Counted from the first letter of the stretch, positions 1 through 9,059 are shown. The stretch: DNA of 64,000 nt from Cytophagales bacterium (GCA_020403045.1 JADBYK010000012.1:1-64000); one strand, 5' to 3'. Made by a program: numbers and translations. The notes: generated by a model from the sequence alone, not told the origin.

Positions 1-122
1 CAAAAGCCGTTCGAAAACTCGTCAATCAACTTTGCTGGGAGGTAAGGCAAGAAGCTGTGCCGCTAGTAGATGCGTTCAAGATACCTGAGAGTTGTCTGGC
101 AGCACCTATCGCAAGAAGGTGA
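1..122 (+). CDS. C-terminal end of an acyl-CoA oxidase/dehydrogenase (partial)
   Basis: The third forward frame is open from the window edge to a TGA at 120-122 and gives 39 residues. They include LCWEVRQEAVPLVDAF followed by KIPESCLAAPIARR. This matches the extreme C-terminus of acyl-CoA oxidases, where an alpha helix ends in an LVDAF-type motif followed by a short tail with one or two prolines. The family is flavin-dependent and oxidises acyl-CoA to the enoyl form in beta-oxidation. Only the tail is visible, so substrate and full domain structure cannot be judged. The gene converges on the efflux operon that ends at 232. The call rests on a short motif recognised by eye. Confidence 0.55.
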   Translation, partial: KAVRKLVNQLCWEVRQEAVPLVDAFKIPESCLAAPIARR

Positions 123-231
123 TACAATTCAAGATTCAAGACTCAAAAATCAAGATTTAAGATTCAAAAATCAAGATTCAAAATTTGAGATCGACTTATC
201 TTGAACCTTGGTTTTTGAATTTTGAATTATT
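123..231. repeat. AT-rich GATTTAAGATT/TTCAAAAATC repeat between convergent genes
   Basis: Between the oxidase stop and the efflux pump stop lies a run of imperfect copies of CAAGATTCAAAAATC and GATTTAAGATTC (127-186). It is followed by an oppositely oriented stretch, TTTTTGAATTTTGAATT (211-227), so the two halves can fold together. No open frame is plausible here. The unit resembles the inverted repeats around the four-helix-bundle gene at 44100-44554. It may also end transcription of both convergent genes. Confidence 0.6.
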
Positions 232-3200
232 TTATTCCAACGGAATATCTCCCGGTTTTTCCCCTAAGACTTCCACTTTTGGAGGAAGTAATTTGTACAT
301 CACCGGTGTCACTAATCGAGAAAGCAAAGTAGAACTGATTAAGCCTCCAATGATCACAAGCGCTAGTGGCGAATACAACGGATTCCCTTCAATCGCCAAT
401 GGAATCAAACCGCCAATAGCAGTAAGTGATGTTAACACTATTGGTACAAAACGAATCTCTCCGGCTTTTTCTATAGCTTCATTTAGTTCAACGCCTCGTT
501 CGCGTAGCTGATGTGTAAAATCGACCAGTAGTATAGAATTCTTTACTTCAATTCCGGCAAGGGCAATTAAACCTACCACCGCTACAAACGACAACGGATT
601 TCCGGTTAAGAATAGCATGAATATCGCGCCAATTATTCCAAGTGGAATCACTGACAACACAATAAGTGTACTTTTGAAATTCCCAAACTCTAAAACAAGA
701 ACGGCAATAAAACCAAAAATGGTTATCAATATAATTGTACCAAGGCCGCCAAAAGACTCTTGTTTATTTTCCACTTCACCGGCAGCTACATATCGATACC
801 CTTTTGGAAAGGAAAACAAATCCAATTTTTTGATTACTTCTTTGGTTACATTTTCATAGAGAAATCCACTCTTGACAAAAGAGGTAACAGTGGCATAACG
901 TGCCTTATCATAGTGACGAATCAAGTTGGGTGAAGTTTCAAACTCGATACTAGCTACCTGCCGCAAAGGAATAGCTTGACCTGCAATGGAATTGACTTGA
1001 ATTTTGTTAAACACATCATATGTAGCATACTGTCCTTTCGGAAGTGTTACGTTGATGTTGATTTCGTCCGCTCCTTCACTGGGTGTAAACTTCGCTACGT
1101 TAAGACCAGCCACTCCCAAGCGAATCGTTCTATCGATGTCAGCAATTGCTATTCCCAATTGACCCGCTTTCTCTTTATTGATTTTTACATGTAAATCAGT
1201 TTGCTGATTGGCTAAAGGATTGTTGACATAAATGGTACCCTCGGTCTGTTTGATCAACTCCTCTACTCTCATAGAAATGCTTCTCAGCGAATCCAAATTT
1301 TCTCCAAATATTCGAATTGCAATCGGAGCTTCGAGCGGTGGTCCTTGCTCAAAGTCTTTGACCTCAATCTTGGCATTGGGATAACTGACAAACTTTGCCC
1401 TTAGTTTATCGATAAGTCGTGTTTTTTCGTCAGGAGATAAATCATTCAATTGAACCAGGAACTGCGCAAAATTACTTGTCTCACTCCGTGCTATAACGTT
1501 GTAATAAATGCGCGGATTGCCTTTTCCCACATTGGTTGTGTAATAGGTGACTTCGGGTTCCTTTTTTAATTCGCTCTCCACATAACGAGCTACTTTGTCG
1601 GTCTCAAAAATGCTCGTGCTATTAGAAGTCTCGATATTGATCAAGAACTGTGGTTTCTCAGACTTTGGAAACAAACTAAAACCAACCAACGGGAAAAGAG
1701 CTAAACTACCCACAAACAATACGACTGTAATGGCTAGTGTAGCCCACGTATGACGCAGTGACCAGTGTAGCAGGCGGGTGTACGTTCCACTGATGCCCTT
1801 CTTCAATGCACGCAAAAATATATTTCCTTCCTTTGAGGTGTGTGTCTTCAACAATCGGCTGGCTAAAAATGGTACGATCGTCAGCGATACGAACAACGAG
1901 GCGACAATAGTAAGAATCACTGCCATTGGAAGGCTTCGAATAAAATCACCTGCTGTTTCGGGTAAAAAAAGTAGAGGTAAGAAAGCGAGAATCAATGTAG
2001 CGGTACAACCCAATACGGCCAAACCAATTTGCTTGGTGGCTTCGATGGATGCCTCGCGTTTTGTCTTCCCGGCACGTAGGTAACGCTCGATGTTCTCAAT
2101 AACGACAATCGAATCATCCACCAGAATCCCAAGCGCCACAATCAAGCCGACAATGCTTAACTGGTTAATTGTAAATCCAAACAAGTCGAGCAGGAAAAGT
2201 CCTGTAAAAATGGAAAGAGGTATAGAGATCATCACCACTATAGCCGCACGTGTTCCCAAAGGCAACAACGTGATGGAAACTAAAAGAATGGCAATGATAA
2301 AGTCTTTGCCAAAGCGCTTAAGTCTCTTCTCTACACTTTTTGCCTGATCAAAATTCTTGACCATTTTGATATTGGTGGGCAAGCTCTTTTCAAACTGCTC
2401 TAAGATGGGGGTCACCTTTTCATCCACAACGAAGATATTTTGGCCGTCTTTTTGGCTGGCGGTGAGTAATACTGCCCGGTGCCCATTCAATCGGGTAATA
2501 TGTGTTTCGGTACGATACGAACTCTCTACGTTGGCAATGTCCTTTAAGTAGACGATTTTTCCGTTGACGGAATAGACTACCGTGTTCTTGATTTCATCTA
2601 AGTCTTTATAGTCACCACTAGTTTTTACGTTAAACGTGCGGGTGTTCATTAGTATGCGTCCTCCGGGAATGTTCACATTCTCGCTCTGCAATGCACCGAG
2701 CACGGCATTGACAGGTATACGATTCTGTGCCATCTTTTCAATATTCAAATCGACCCTCACTTCTTGCTCCGGGTATCCGAACGTTTCTATTCGCTTAAGA
2801 TTCTTTACTTTTTCTAACTGATCCTCAAGTGACTCAACTTGCTTTTCCAGTTCGCGAAAAGAAGCAGTTTCTGAAATCAGTGCGAGCTGTAAAATATTTA
2901 CATCGGTAGAAGAAAAACGTTGAATCGTAATCGAATAAATATCCTTTGGAAGTTCGGCACGCAACGCATTTACCTCGCGCACTATCTCCTGGTATTTCTC
3001 CTCTACACTCGACTCATGTTTATAGTCAACACGAAATACCGCAAGTCCGTCATTCACATTTGCCGTAACTCGTTTGATATCATCCAATTCATTTACTCTT
3101 TTCTCGACCGGATCGACCACCAATTTTTCCATGTCCACCGGACTTGTCCCAGGATAAACAATTACCACCGCAAAACTGGGTGACTCCGTTTCCGGATCTT

Positions 3201-3306
3201 CTGCTCGCGGCATATTCAACAAGGCATTCAAACCCATAGCCAATAACAGCGCGAAAATGATGAGTGTGAATTGATAATTCTTAACCGAAAATTCTGCAAT
3301 CCTCAT
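232..3306 (-). CDS. RND-family efflux transporter permease (AcrB/HAE1-like)
   Basis: This 1024-residue protein is the inner-membrane, proton-driven pump of a tripartite efflux system. It shows the family plan: an N-terminal membrane helix at about 10-30, a large periplasmic loop, a helix bundle at about 335-490, a second periplasmic loop from about 540, and a C-terminal helix bundle. The proton-relay motif GILVDDSIVVIENIE places paired aspartates at 397-398, equivalent to AcrB Asp407/408. The relay lysine is present in LAGIEVKNSILLVDF near the C-terminus. It starts 6 nt after the adaptor gene stop, so it is the last gene of the operon. The charged headpiece looks more like hydrophobic-drug pumps than CusA metal pumps, but the substrate cannot be read from sequence. 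Confidence 0.95.
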   Translation of the reverse strand: MRIAEFSVKNYQFTLIIFALLLAMGLNALLNMPRAEDPETESPSFAVVIVYPGTSPVDMEKLVVDPVEKRVNELDDIKRVTANVNDGLAVFRVDYKHESSVEEKYQEIVREVNALRAELPKDIYSITIQRFSSTDVNILQLALISETASFRELEKQVESLEDQLEKVKNLKRIETFGYPEQEVRVDLNIEKMAQNRIPVNAVLGALQSENVNIPGGRILMNTRTFNVKTSGDYKDLDEIKNTVVYSVNGKIVYLKDIANVESSYRTETHITRLNGHRAVLLTASQKDGQNIFVVDEKVTPILEQFEKSLPTNIKMVKNFDQAKSVEKRLKRFGKDFIIAILLVSITLLPLGTRAAIVVMISIPLSIFTGLFLLDLFGFTINQLSIVGLIVALGILVDDSIVVIENIERYLRAGKTKREASIEATKQIGLAVLGCTATLILAFLPLLFLPETAGDFIRSLPMAVILTIVASLFVSLTIVPFLASRLLKTHTSKEGNIFLRALKKGISGTYTRLLHWSLRHTWATLAITVVLFVGSLALFPLVGFSLFPKSEKPQFLINIETSNSTSIFETDKVARYVESELKKEPEVTYYTTNVGKGNPRIYYNVIARSETSNFAQFLVQLNDLSPDEKTRLIDKLRAKFVSYPNAKIEVKDFEQGPPLEAPIAIRIFGENLDSLRSISMRVEELIKQTEGTIYVNNPLANQQTDLHVKINKEKAGQLGIAIADIDRTIRLGVAGLNVAKFTPSEGADEININVTLPKGQYATYDVFNKIQVNSIAGQAIPLRQVASIEFETSPNLIRHYDKARYATVTSFVKSGFLYENVTKEVIKKLDLFSFPKGYRYVAAGEVENKQESFGGLGTIILITIFGFIAVLVLEFGNFKSTLIVLSVIPLGIIGAIFMLFLTGNPLSFVAVVGLIALAGIEVKNSILLVDFTHQLRERGVELNEAIEKAGEIRFVPIVLTSLTAIGGLIPLAIEGNPLYSPLALVIIGGLISSTLLSRLVTPVMYKLLPPKVEVLGEKPGDIPLE

Positions 3307-3312
3307 GGCTAC

Positions 3313-4377
3313 TTATTTTTGGATAATGGTAATAACCGATTTTTCTGTGAGGAAGGCCGAGCCTGAAGTGATTACCTTTTGTACATTTTCTAGCCCCCCT
3401 GATATGAACGCCTGTTTCCCATCCAGGTACGCGACTTGAACAGCAATCTTCCTCACAACTGTTTTGCTATCCCCTACCACAAAGACATATGCATTTCTTC
3501 CTGACCCTTCCACCAGTGCTTCAATCGGAATACTTTTCAATTTCAATTTTGCGGAAGGCGCAATCTCAACTCGGGCAAAAAGTCCAGACGCTAGCTTATA
3601 CTTACCCGGACGAACTTTTACCTCTGCTTGGTAAAGTCCGCTCAAGGCATCCGCCCCTTCATTTACCGTTTGCACCTCTGCGTCAAGAGTCTCATTTGGG
3701 TACGCATCAATCGATATTTTCGCACGATCACCCGATTTTACTCGCACCCAGTCTACATCAGGCAAACCAATTTTTACGATCCATTCATCTTGTGCCGATG
3801 AATTTACAATTAGCACAGGCGAACCTGGGGAAGCCAATTCGCCTTCGTTCAAAAACTTGCGAATTACTCTCCCTGAATTTGTTGCACGAATAGTGGAATA
3901 CAGTCGGTTGAAAGAAGCAATCCGATAGCTCTCTTCCGCCACCTGGGTAGCCGTTTGCAAATTCTGAATTTGCTCGAGTGTCGCTGCTGAATCTTTGAAG
4001 AGTCTTTGACCTCGTTCTAAATCGCGCTTAGTTTTATCGAGGCTATTCCTGGCCTGCGATACCTGGGCATCAATTTCCGTCAAATCCAAAGAAGCGAGCA
4101 ATTGTCCTTTTGTAACCAATTGACCCTCTTTAACAAATATTGTTTTGATCACACCGCCTACCTTAAATGACAACCTCGACTCGGTCTCGGTTGCAACAAG
4201 TCCGGAGCTGATAATGGGTAAACTATGTTCAATCTCCTGAACAGCAACCAAGTTCACTGCTATTGAAGATTCGTCTAGCGGGGATGAAGAAATTTCCTTT
4301 TTCTTTTCCTTTGTGCAAGAACTAAGTATGGCGACCGATATAAGAAATAACGAAAGTAGGCTAATAGTCTGTCTCAT
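3313..4377 (-). CDS. RND efflux periplasmic adaptor lipoprotein (HlyD/AcrA family)
   Basis: This 354-residue membrane-fusion protein links the RND pump to the outer-membrane channel. I chose the ATG at 4377, not the longer frame opening at 4512. The 4377 start gives a lipoprotein signal peptide with lipobox L-S-S-C (Cys21) and avoids overlap with the small gene upstream. After the signal come a barrel-sandwich/lipoyl half (GGVIKTIFVKEGQLVTKGQ), a coiled-coil hairpin (about 90-150), the second lipoyl half and a C-terminal beta domain. It lies 20 nt after the acyl-carrier-like gene and 6 nt before the pump. Confidence 0.92.
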   Translation of the reverse strand: MRQTISLLSLFLISVAILSSCTKEKKKEISSSPLDESSIAVNLVAVQEIEHSLPIISSGLVATETESRLSFKVGGVIKTIFVKEGQLVTKGQLLASLDLTEIDAQVSQARNSLDKTKRDLERGQRLFKDSAATLEQIQNLQTATQVAEESYRIASFNRLYSTIRATNSGRVIRKFLNEGELASPGSPVLIVNSSAQDEWIVKIGLPDVDWVRVKSGDRAKISIDAYPNETLDAEVQTVNEGADALSGLYQAEVKVRPGKYKLASGLFARVEIAPSAKLKLKSIPIEALVEGSGRNAYVFVVGDSKTVVRKIAVQVAYLDGKQAFISGGLENVQKVITSGSAFLTEKSVITIIQK

Positions 4378-4397
4378 AAATAAACTTTTTTCTGTTT

Positions 4398-4628
4398 CTA
4401 TTTTTGACTGGTTTGAACTTGGTTGAGGATATCCTGAACTGTTGCATTTGAAGGAATTGAATTCAGTTGCACATGATACTTCTCCTCCAAATGGTAGAGA
4501 AGAACATTCCACTCGAAAGAAGATAGCCCGGCTGATTTGGTAAGCACGTGATTGAGTTGAAGATGTCTTATCGGAACCAACAGCTCTTTCCGGAGTATAT
4601 GTTCAACAGTCGCAACAGAGGTTCGCAT
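4398..4628 (-). CDS. small acyl-carrier-protein-like protein within the efflux operon
   Basis: The 76-residue product resembles the acyl carrier protein fold over most of its length. It has a first helix (VEHILRKELL), then a loop and AGLSSFEWNVLLYHLEEKY, which aligns by eye with the ACP segment GADSLDTVELVMALEEEF, and it ends in ATVQDILNQV like the ACP C-terminal helix. The phosphopantetheine site DSL would be SSF, so Ser37 is the possible attachment residue. The preceding acid is lost, and it may not be modified. It lies 10 nt after tolC and 20 nt before the adaptor, so it is probably co-expressed. The fold is an inference and the function unknown. Confidence 0.6.
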   Translation of the reverse strand: MRTSVATVEHILRKELLVPIRHLQLNHVLTKSAGLSSFEWNVLLYHLEEKYHVQLNSIPSNATVQDILNQVQTSQK

Positions 4629-4638
4629 GTAATAAAAT

Positions 4639-6000
4639 TTATAGGTTCGAAATCACTTTTTGTAAGGCCGCTTCTTTTCGCATCAACTCAAAATGATTAA
4701 TGGATTGCGTGAGTTGCGCAGTGGTTAGCTTATTTTGTGCGTCTAGGTATTCCAATAAAATCGCTTGGCCTTCTTTGTACTTAGACTGAATAATTTGAAA
4801 GGATCGTTCCGAACTTCGTTTTCCGTTTTGCGAGGCAATCAGTGTCTGTTGGGCTGTCTCCCATTCATAATAGGCTTGTACCACCTGAAGTTCAATCTGC
4901 TTTTTTAATTGAGCTTGTTTATTTTCTAAAACCAAGTTGTCGATCTTTGCTTGCTGAATTTTCGTTTTCTTTTCACCTCCTTTAAAGAGGTCCCAACTCA
5001 ACCCAAACTGAACCAGATAAAATTGTTGAGGCGAATCAAACTTATATTGAAAACCCTGATAGCCTATATCGCCAACTGCGTTTAGTTTCGGCCAATAAGC
5101 ACTCCCCTTTTGGAGATACAACAACTGCTCGTTGGCACGTAGACCACCTTCTACTTGCTTTAGCTCCTGACGGTTTTGAAGAGCCTGCGAAGTCATGTCT
5201 TGAATGGATACGTTCTGTGTTGTGCCAGACATGATGACAGAATCTTTTTCGATACTTGCTGATAACTCACGGTTCAACAAAAAGTTAAAGTAGGACTTTG
5301 CGACCTGATTGTTTTTTCGGGCTTCTGCCAGCTGGTACTCAGACTTACTCAACTCAAACTCAGCATTCAACTCTACATCCTTTGTCGCTTTCGCATTGGC
5401 TACCAAGCGTTGATTCAATCGATAGAGCTCCGTTAGCAGCGCTTTCGTTTTTGTCAAAATGCCAATCACTTCTTCCGTCTGTAGATACTGGTAGTAAGAG
5501 GAAATAATTGAAAACTTTAGCTCATTCTCATAGGCTTCCTTTTGTGCTTGCTGCACTGTAATCAATTCTTTTTGTGCTTTGTAAGCAAAATAGATATCGG
5601 GGTTAAAAAGAGGTTGAATAACTCGCAGTTTTGTTTCGTGAAAATTGTTTGGCAAAAACTGTTCGTTCACATTGGCGATCTGAGGAAATGAGCTAGAGTT
5701 AGTAAGTTGGTTGAGTGTTGAATAAACCGGATTTAGCAAGTCGCCTACAGGAAATTGAATTTTACGACCACCACCTGCCAGTGTGTAGCTGCCCACCGCA
5801 GAAACCTGAGGAAAAAATAGTGAGTTAGATAAATGCAAATTCTGAACACTTCGCTCGTAGTTGAGCTGTTCCTGCTGCAACTGTAGATTACTCTTAAGCC
5901 CTTCTTGAATATAGTTTTCTAATACCCGTGATTGTGAAAAGCTATTCTCGAAAAGCGAGATCGTGACCAGAAATGATATCAGTAAAAATTTAGCATTCAT
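4639..6000 (-). CDS. TolC-family outer membrane efflux channel
   Basis: This 453-residue protein is the outer-membrane exit duct of the pump. It begins with a Sec signal peptide (about 1-22, ending FSQ), followed by two similar outer membrane efflux protein repeats rich in long amphipathic helices. These include YENELKFSIISSYYQYLQTEE in the first half and KKQIELQVVQAYYEWETAQQT in the second, which form the periplasmic tunnel. The gene begins 32 nt after the TetR gene and is followed after 10 nt by the acyl-carrier-like gene. Length and repeat pattern are typical of Bacteroidota TolC proteins. Confidence 0.93.
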   Translation of the reverse strand: MNAKFLLISFLVTISLFENSFSQSRVLENYIQEGLKSNLQLQQEQLNYERSVQNLHLSNSLFFPQVSAVGSYTLAGGGRKIQFPVGDLLNPVYSTLNQLTNSSSFPQIANVNEQFLPNNFHETKLRVIQPLFNPDIYFAYKAQKELITVQQAQKEAYENELKFSIISSYYQYLQTEEVIGILTKTKALLTELYRLNQRLVANAKATKDVELNAEFELSKSEYQLAEARKNNQVAKSYFNFLLNRELSASIEKDSVIMSGTTQNVSIQDMTSQALQNRQELKQVEGGLRANEQLLYLQKGSAYWPKLNAVGDIGYQGFQYKFDSPQQFYLVQFGLSWDLFKGGEKKTKIQQAKIDNLVLENKQAQLKKQIELQVVQAYYEWETAQQTLIASQNGKRSSERSFQIIQSKYKEGQAILLEYLDAQNKLTTAQLTQSINHFELMRKEAALQKVISNL

Positions 6001-6032
6001 GACTTATTCGTTTAACACAATTCCTTTTTTTC

Positions 6033-6671
6033 TTATGCTTTCAATCGCTCCATCACCGTTTGAAAAGTTTGGTAGGTAGACGCCATCACAGCATCTACGA
6101 CTAGTTTTTTATCTCTGGCCTCCTTTACATGAGCAATATGATTGCTGATTCCCAACGAACAAAGGCCGTGTATAAAACTCCAAATCATCATCGAAAGATT
6201 TTGCGTATCCAAGCCCTTGAAATGACCTGACTGTTGACATTGAGTGACGGTTTGAAACAAGACGTCAAATGCGCGGTCTCCTTCTTTCCATTCTTCGTCT
6301 AAACAATTTGACACGTGCTCCATCGGCTCCGTGCGAACAAAAAGTAGTTCATACACTCCGGGATTGGTGGTAGCAAACTTGATATAAGCATTACCCATTT
6401 CAATCAGGCGCTCAAAGGGATCAGTAAATTTTACCAGTGGCTCGAAATGCCGGACAAGAAGACGGAACCCATCCAGATGCAGTGCGTGGATGATCTCGTT
6501 TTTGTCTTTGAAGTAGAGGTAAATCGTGGCTGGACTATACTCTATGGCTTCCGCTATGTTGCGGATACTGGTTTGATCCAAACCCTTGGCCAGAAAAAGC
6601 TGTTGTGCAGATTGAAGGATTTTGTCCCTCATCTCCACCTTATCGCGCTCTTTTCTTTCTTTTACGCCCAT
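6033..6671 (-). CDS. TetR/AcrR-family transcriptional regulator of the efflux operon
   Basis: This 212-residue regulator has the N-terminal TetR helix-turn-helix (about 18-62), including KILQSAQQLFLAKGLDQTS and the recognition region YSPATIYLYFKDKNE. An all-helical ligand-binding domain follows. It is the first gene of the efflux operon and probably represses it, sensing a pump substrate. The family acts as a homodimer on palindromic operators, but I see no clean palindrome in the 200 bp upstream. A Bacteroidota-type -7 box lies 19 bp upstream of the start. Confidence 0.92.
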   Translation of the reverse strand: MGVKERKERDKVEMRDKILQSAQQLFLAKGLDQTSIRNIAEAIEYSPATIYLYFKDKNEIIHALHLDGFRLLVRHFEPLVKFTDPFERLIEMGNAYIKFATTNPGVYELLFVRTEPMEHVSNCLDEEWKEGDRAFDVLFQTVTQCQQSGHFKGLDTQNLSMMIWSFIHGLCSLGISNHIAHVKEARDKKLVVDAVMASTYQTFQTVMERLKA

Positions 6672-6689
6672 ATAATCGACTTATACGGG

Positions 6690-6724
6690 CAAAATTACTA
6701 AACGGTGTTTATTTTTAGATCAAT
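6690..6724 (-). promoter_or_regulatory. candidate promoter of the efflux operon
   Basis: On the minus strand TAATTTTG (6697-6690) matches the -7 consensus TAnnTTTG. An ATTG (6724-6721) lies 23 bp upstream as a weak -33 box. Transcription would start about 12 nt before the regulator ATG. The rest of the 6672-6875 gap holds no gene that I can support. Confidence 0.4.
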
Positions 6725-6875
6725 GTTTATTAAAAAATCATAAATCACTGATAATCAAATGAAAAAAGTTAAAAATTTGATCAGAATTTTCTTGCAACCA
6801 GCCACCTCGACTAAAATTTGAAAGAGATATTATAAAGTGGAGTGCTTCCTAAGGTTTGGCTATTCGTACTAATAA

Positions 6876-7211
6876 TTACTTAACTATTAATAAATTGTAT
6901 CTTCCAGTGCTACCAAATCTGTACAAAGAAGCAAACCCATCCCCTTTTAACTTTACGATTGAATCCCCAACAGAAAGACTCTTAAATAATCGACTGTCAT
7001 TTAAATCAACAATTATCCATTCCCCATTCAAGTTGACATCGGGGCTACCTTTATGCATATAGGTATATCTAATTTCTCTGATAACACCTGAATAACTAGT
7101 TTCTTTGTATTCGGAAAATGCTCGACTTTCAATAGTCTCAAGAAAATATACTATTGCTATCGAAATTACTCCGACAAATGAAAACAGTACTATTACCTTT
7201 TTTCGTTCCAA
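6876..7211 (-). CDS. hypothetical membrane-anchored protein
   Basis: I do not recognise this 111-residue protein. It has a short basic N-terminus (MERKK), one hydrophobic segment at about 6-24 that could be a membrane anchor or uncleaved signal, and a small beta-rich remainder that is probably periplasmic. It begins 23 nt after the paaN stop codon on the same strand and may be co-transcribed with it. Codon use looks like its neighbours. Confidence 0.6.
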   Translation of the reverse strand: MERKKVIVLFSFVGVISIAIVYFLETIESRAFSEYKETSYSGVIREIRYTYMHKGSPDVNLNGEWIIVDLNDSRLFKSLSVGDSIVKLKGDGFASLYRFGSTGRYNLLIVK

Positions 7212-7234
7212 GCCAAATTAGTTGCTTTTTTTTG

Positions 7235-8899
7235 CTACTTCACCGGCTCCCGATGCCCCACCCATGTAAAGCGTTTGGTAACATATTCGGGATTCGTAAA
7301 TGAAGCATTACCTGACGGATTTCCGCCTGTTACGTGAAAATCAGAGAAGGCGGCATTTTGATTCATGTAGATTCCGCCCACCAAATTAAAAGATACTGGT
7401 GTAGATGCTAACGACATTTCGTCCGCTATTTTTTCACGAACTGTTGCATCAGTCGTGTAGGCGCCACACGAAATGGCACCATGTTTTTGTGCCATCTCTT
7501 TCGCTAATGCAATTGACTCATCCGTATTTTTAGTTTTGATCAAAAGTGCAATCGGTCCGAACAATTCTTTGCTGAAAATTTCCTTCTTACTTCCATCTAC
7601 CTCTATCACCACAGGTGTCGCAACTCTCGCATTTTTAAACTGCGAGTTCTCAAAACTTCGAGATTTCAACCACACCTTTCCTCCTATTTTTTCCGCATCA
7701 ACTACACGTACACTTGTATTCTTATTTTGCACAGCGCCCAGCACGAAAGGACCTGCTTTCGGGTTGTCAACCAATCCATTTACGTTAGCCACAAACTTTT
7801 CGGCAAACTCGTCAAATGAAATCGCACCTGTCGAAGTTTTAATGCCGCTGGCCGGAATGTAAAAGTTTTGGGGAGCCGTACACATTTGGCCGCTGTAGAG
7901 ATTAACAGAAAAGGCAAGATTGGCTGCTACTTTATCCACATCATCTACAGAATCTAAAATCACAGAATTCACACCCGTTTTCTCAGTGAAAACTGTTTTG
8001 CCTGGCAGTGCCTCTAAATAAGAACCAAACGCAGAGTTGCCTGTGAAGTCAATCAATTTTACTTCCGAATGTTCGGCCAACTCCTTGGTGATCATTTTAT
8101 CAAAGGTGTCAACCGCGAGCTGACAGATGTTTGGATCTAAATTATTTTCAGCCAACACTTTTTGAATCTCTGCTACAAAAATGGCAATAGGTAAAATAGC
8201 TCCCGGATGTGGTTTCACTATCACTGAATTGCCGGTGATGAGGCTCCCGTAAATACCAGTCACCGAATTCCATGTAGGAAAAGTCGAACAACCAATAACA
8301 ACTGAAATTCCTTTTGGAACCGCGCGCCATTCTTTATTAATCTGAAGATTGAACTTGCCCATGGGTTTGTCCCAAAGCGCATTTGCGGGAAAACGATTTA
8401 ACTCTTCGTAGCCTGCTGCAATCGCCTCAACAGCACGGTCAGCAGCATGAGGACCTGAAGCTTGAAAAGCCATCATAAAGCCTTGGCCTGTTGTGTGCAT
8501 AGTGGCATAGGCCACTTCAAAGAATCTAGCTTTCACACGATCCAATGATTCCATTAGAATACCTGCCCGATCTTTGGCTGACACCTTACGCCATTGGTGA
8601 AACGATGTATTGGCGCGTTCGATCAAAGCCGCTGTACTGAAAATCGGGTACGAGACATTTAGAGGCTCTTGCAAATAAGGGGACTCTTCTTGCCCTGCCC
8701 AACTACTGGGACTACCTTGTTTAAGCTCTTCAAATTTTTGACCGAGTCTACTCTTAAATTTTGTCTGCCCTTCCGCATCAGCTGTTTCGCCATAAACTGC
8801 CGTAGTGGGCTGCTCAACAAAAGCTGCGTAGAAGGTACGTGCATGCAATGCGTCAATTGCCTTTGAAATACTACCTTGATGTTTTTCGAATAATGTCAT
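7235..8899 (-). CDS. paaN: PaaN-like aldehyde dehydrogenase (phenylacetic acid degradation family)
   Basis: This 554-residue protein belongs to the aldehyde dehydrogenase superfamily and resembles the PaaN group linked to ring cleavage and aldehyde oxidation in phenylacetate breakdown. It has an N-terminal extension (about 1-90) beyond a normal ALDH. The catalytic cysteine lies in SGQMCTAPQNFY (Cys340), the general base region is VFTEKTGVNSV, and the nucleotide-binding region includes FTGNSAFGSYLEALPG. I chose the ATG at 8899 rather than 8977 because the latter overlaps the small gene ending at 8901. No other paa gene is visible, so a role in phenylacetate breakdown is family knowledge only; another aldehyde could be the substrate. 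Confidence 0.85.
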   Translation of the reverse strand: MTLFEKHQGSISKAIDALHARTFYAAFVEQPTTAVYGETADAEGQTKFKSRLGQKFEELKQGSPSSWAGQEESPYLQEPLNVSYPIFSTAALIERANTSFHQWRKVSAKDRAGILMESLDRVKARFFEVAYATMHTTGQGFMMAFQASGPHAADRAVEAIAAGYEELNRFPANALWDKPMGKFNLQINKEWRAVPKGISVVIGCSTFPTWNSVTGIYGSLITGNSVIVKPHPGAILPIAIFVAEIQKVLAENNLDPNICQLAVDTFDKMITKELAEHSEVKLIDFTGNSAFGSYLEALPGKTVFTEKTGVNSVILDSVDDVDKVAANLAFSVNLYSGQMCTAPQNFYIPASGIKTSTGAISFDEFAEKFVANVNGLVDNPKAGPFVLGAVQNKNTSVRVVDAEKIGGKVWLKSRSFENSQFKNARVATPVVIEVDGSKKEIFSKELFGPIALLIKTKNTDESIALAKEMAQKHGAISCGAYTTDATVREKIADEMSLASTPVSFNLVGGIYMNQNAAFSDFHVTGGNPSGNASFTNPEYVTKRFTWVGHREPVK

Positions 8900-8900
8900 A

Positions 8901-9053
8901 CTATTTTGAATTTGATGTTTTAAAAGGCTTACCGTTAAGGCCATCATTAAATCCTTGAACAGCGCTATCCCAATCAAGAATTAATTCGATGAGGAACATC
9001 GTTAATATGCCAAACAAAAACATCTTAACATCTCTTTTGGAAATATTCTTCAT
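8901..9053 (-). CDS. small single-pass membrane protein (50 aa)
   Basis: A 50-codon frame fits exactly between two genes: its ATG at 9053 is 6 nt after the DUF4197 stop and its TAG is one base from the paaN ATG. The product has a basic N-terminus (MKNISKRDVK), a hydrophobic span (about 11-27, MFLFGILTMFLIELILD) and a short tail containing GFNDGLNGKPF. Tails of the form GFxDGxN occur in small Bacteroidota membrane proteins of unknown role. The tight packing and membrane span argue that it is real. Function unknown. Confidence 0.6.
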   Translation of the reverse strand: MKNISKRDVKMFLFGILTMFLIELILDWDSAVQGFNDGLNGKPFKTSNSK

Positions 9054-9059
9054 TACGAA

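Noticed and set aside
1778-2347. Plus-strand frames of 85-101 codons inside the RND pump gene
   Set aside because: They are antisense shadows with no recognisable product or start context.
4378-4512. N-terminal 45-residue extension of the adaptor protein
   Set aside because: It lacks a signal, overlaps the acyl-carrier-like gene and precedes a clean lipoprotein signal peptide at 4377.
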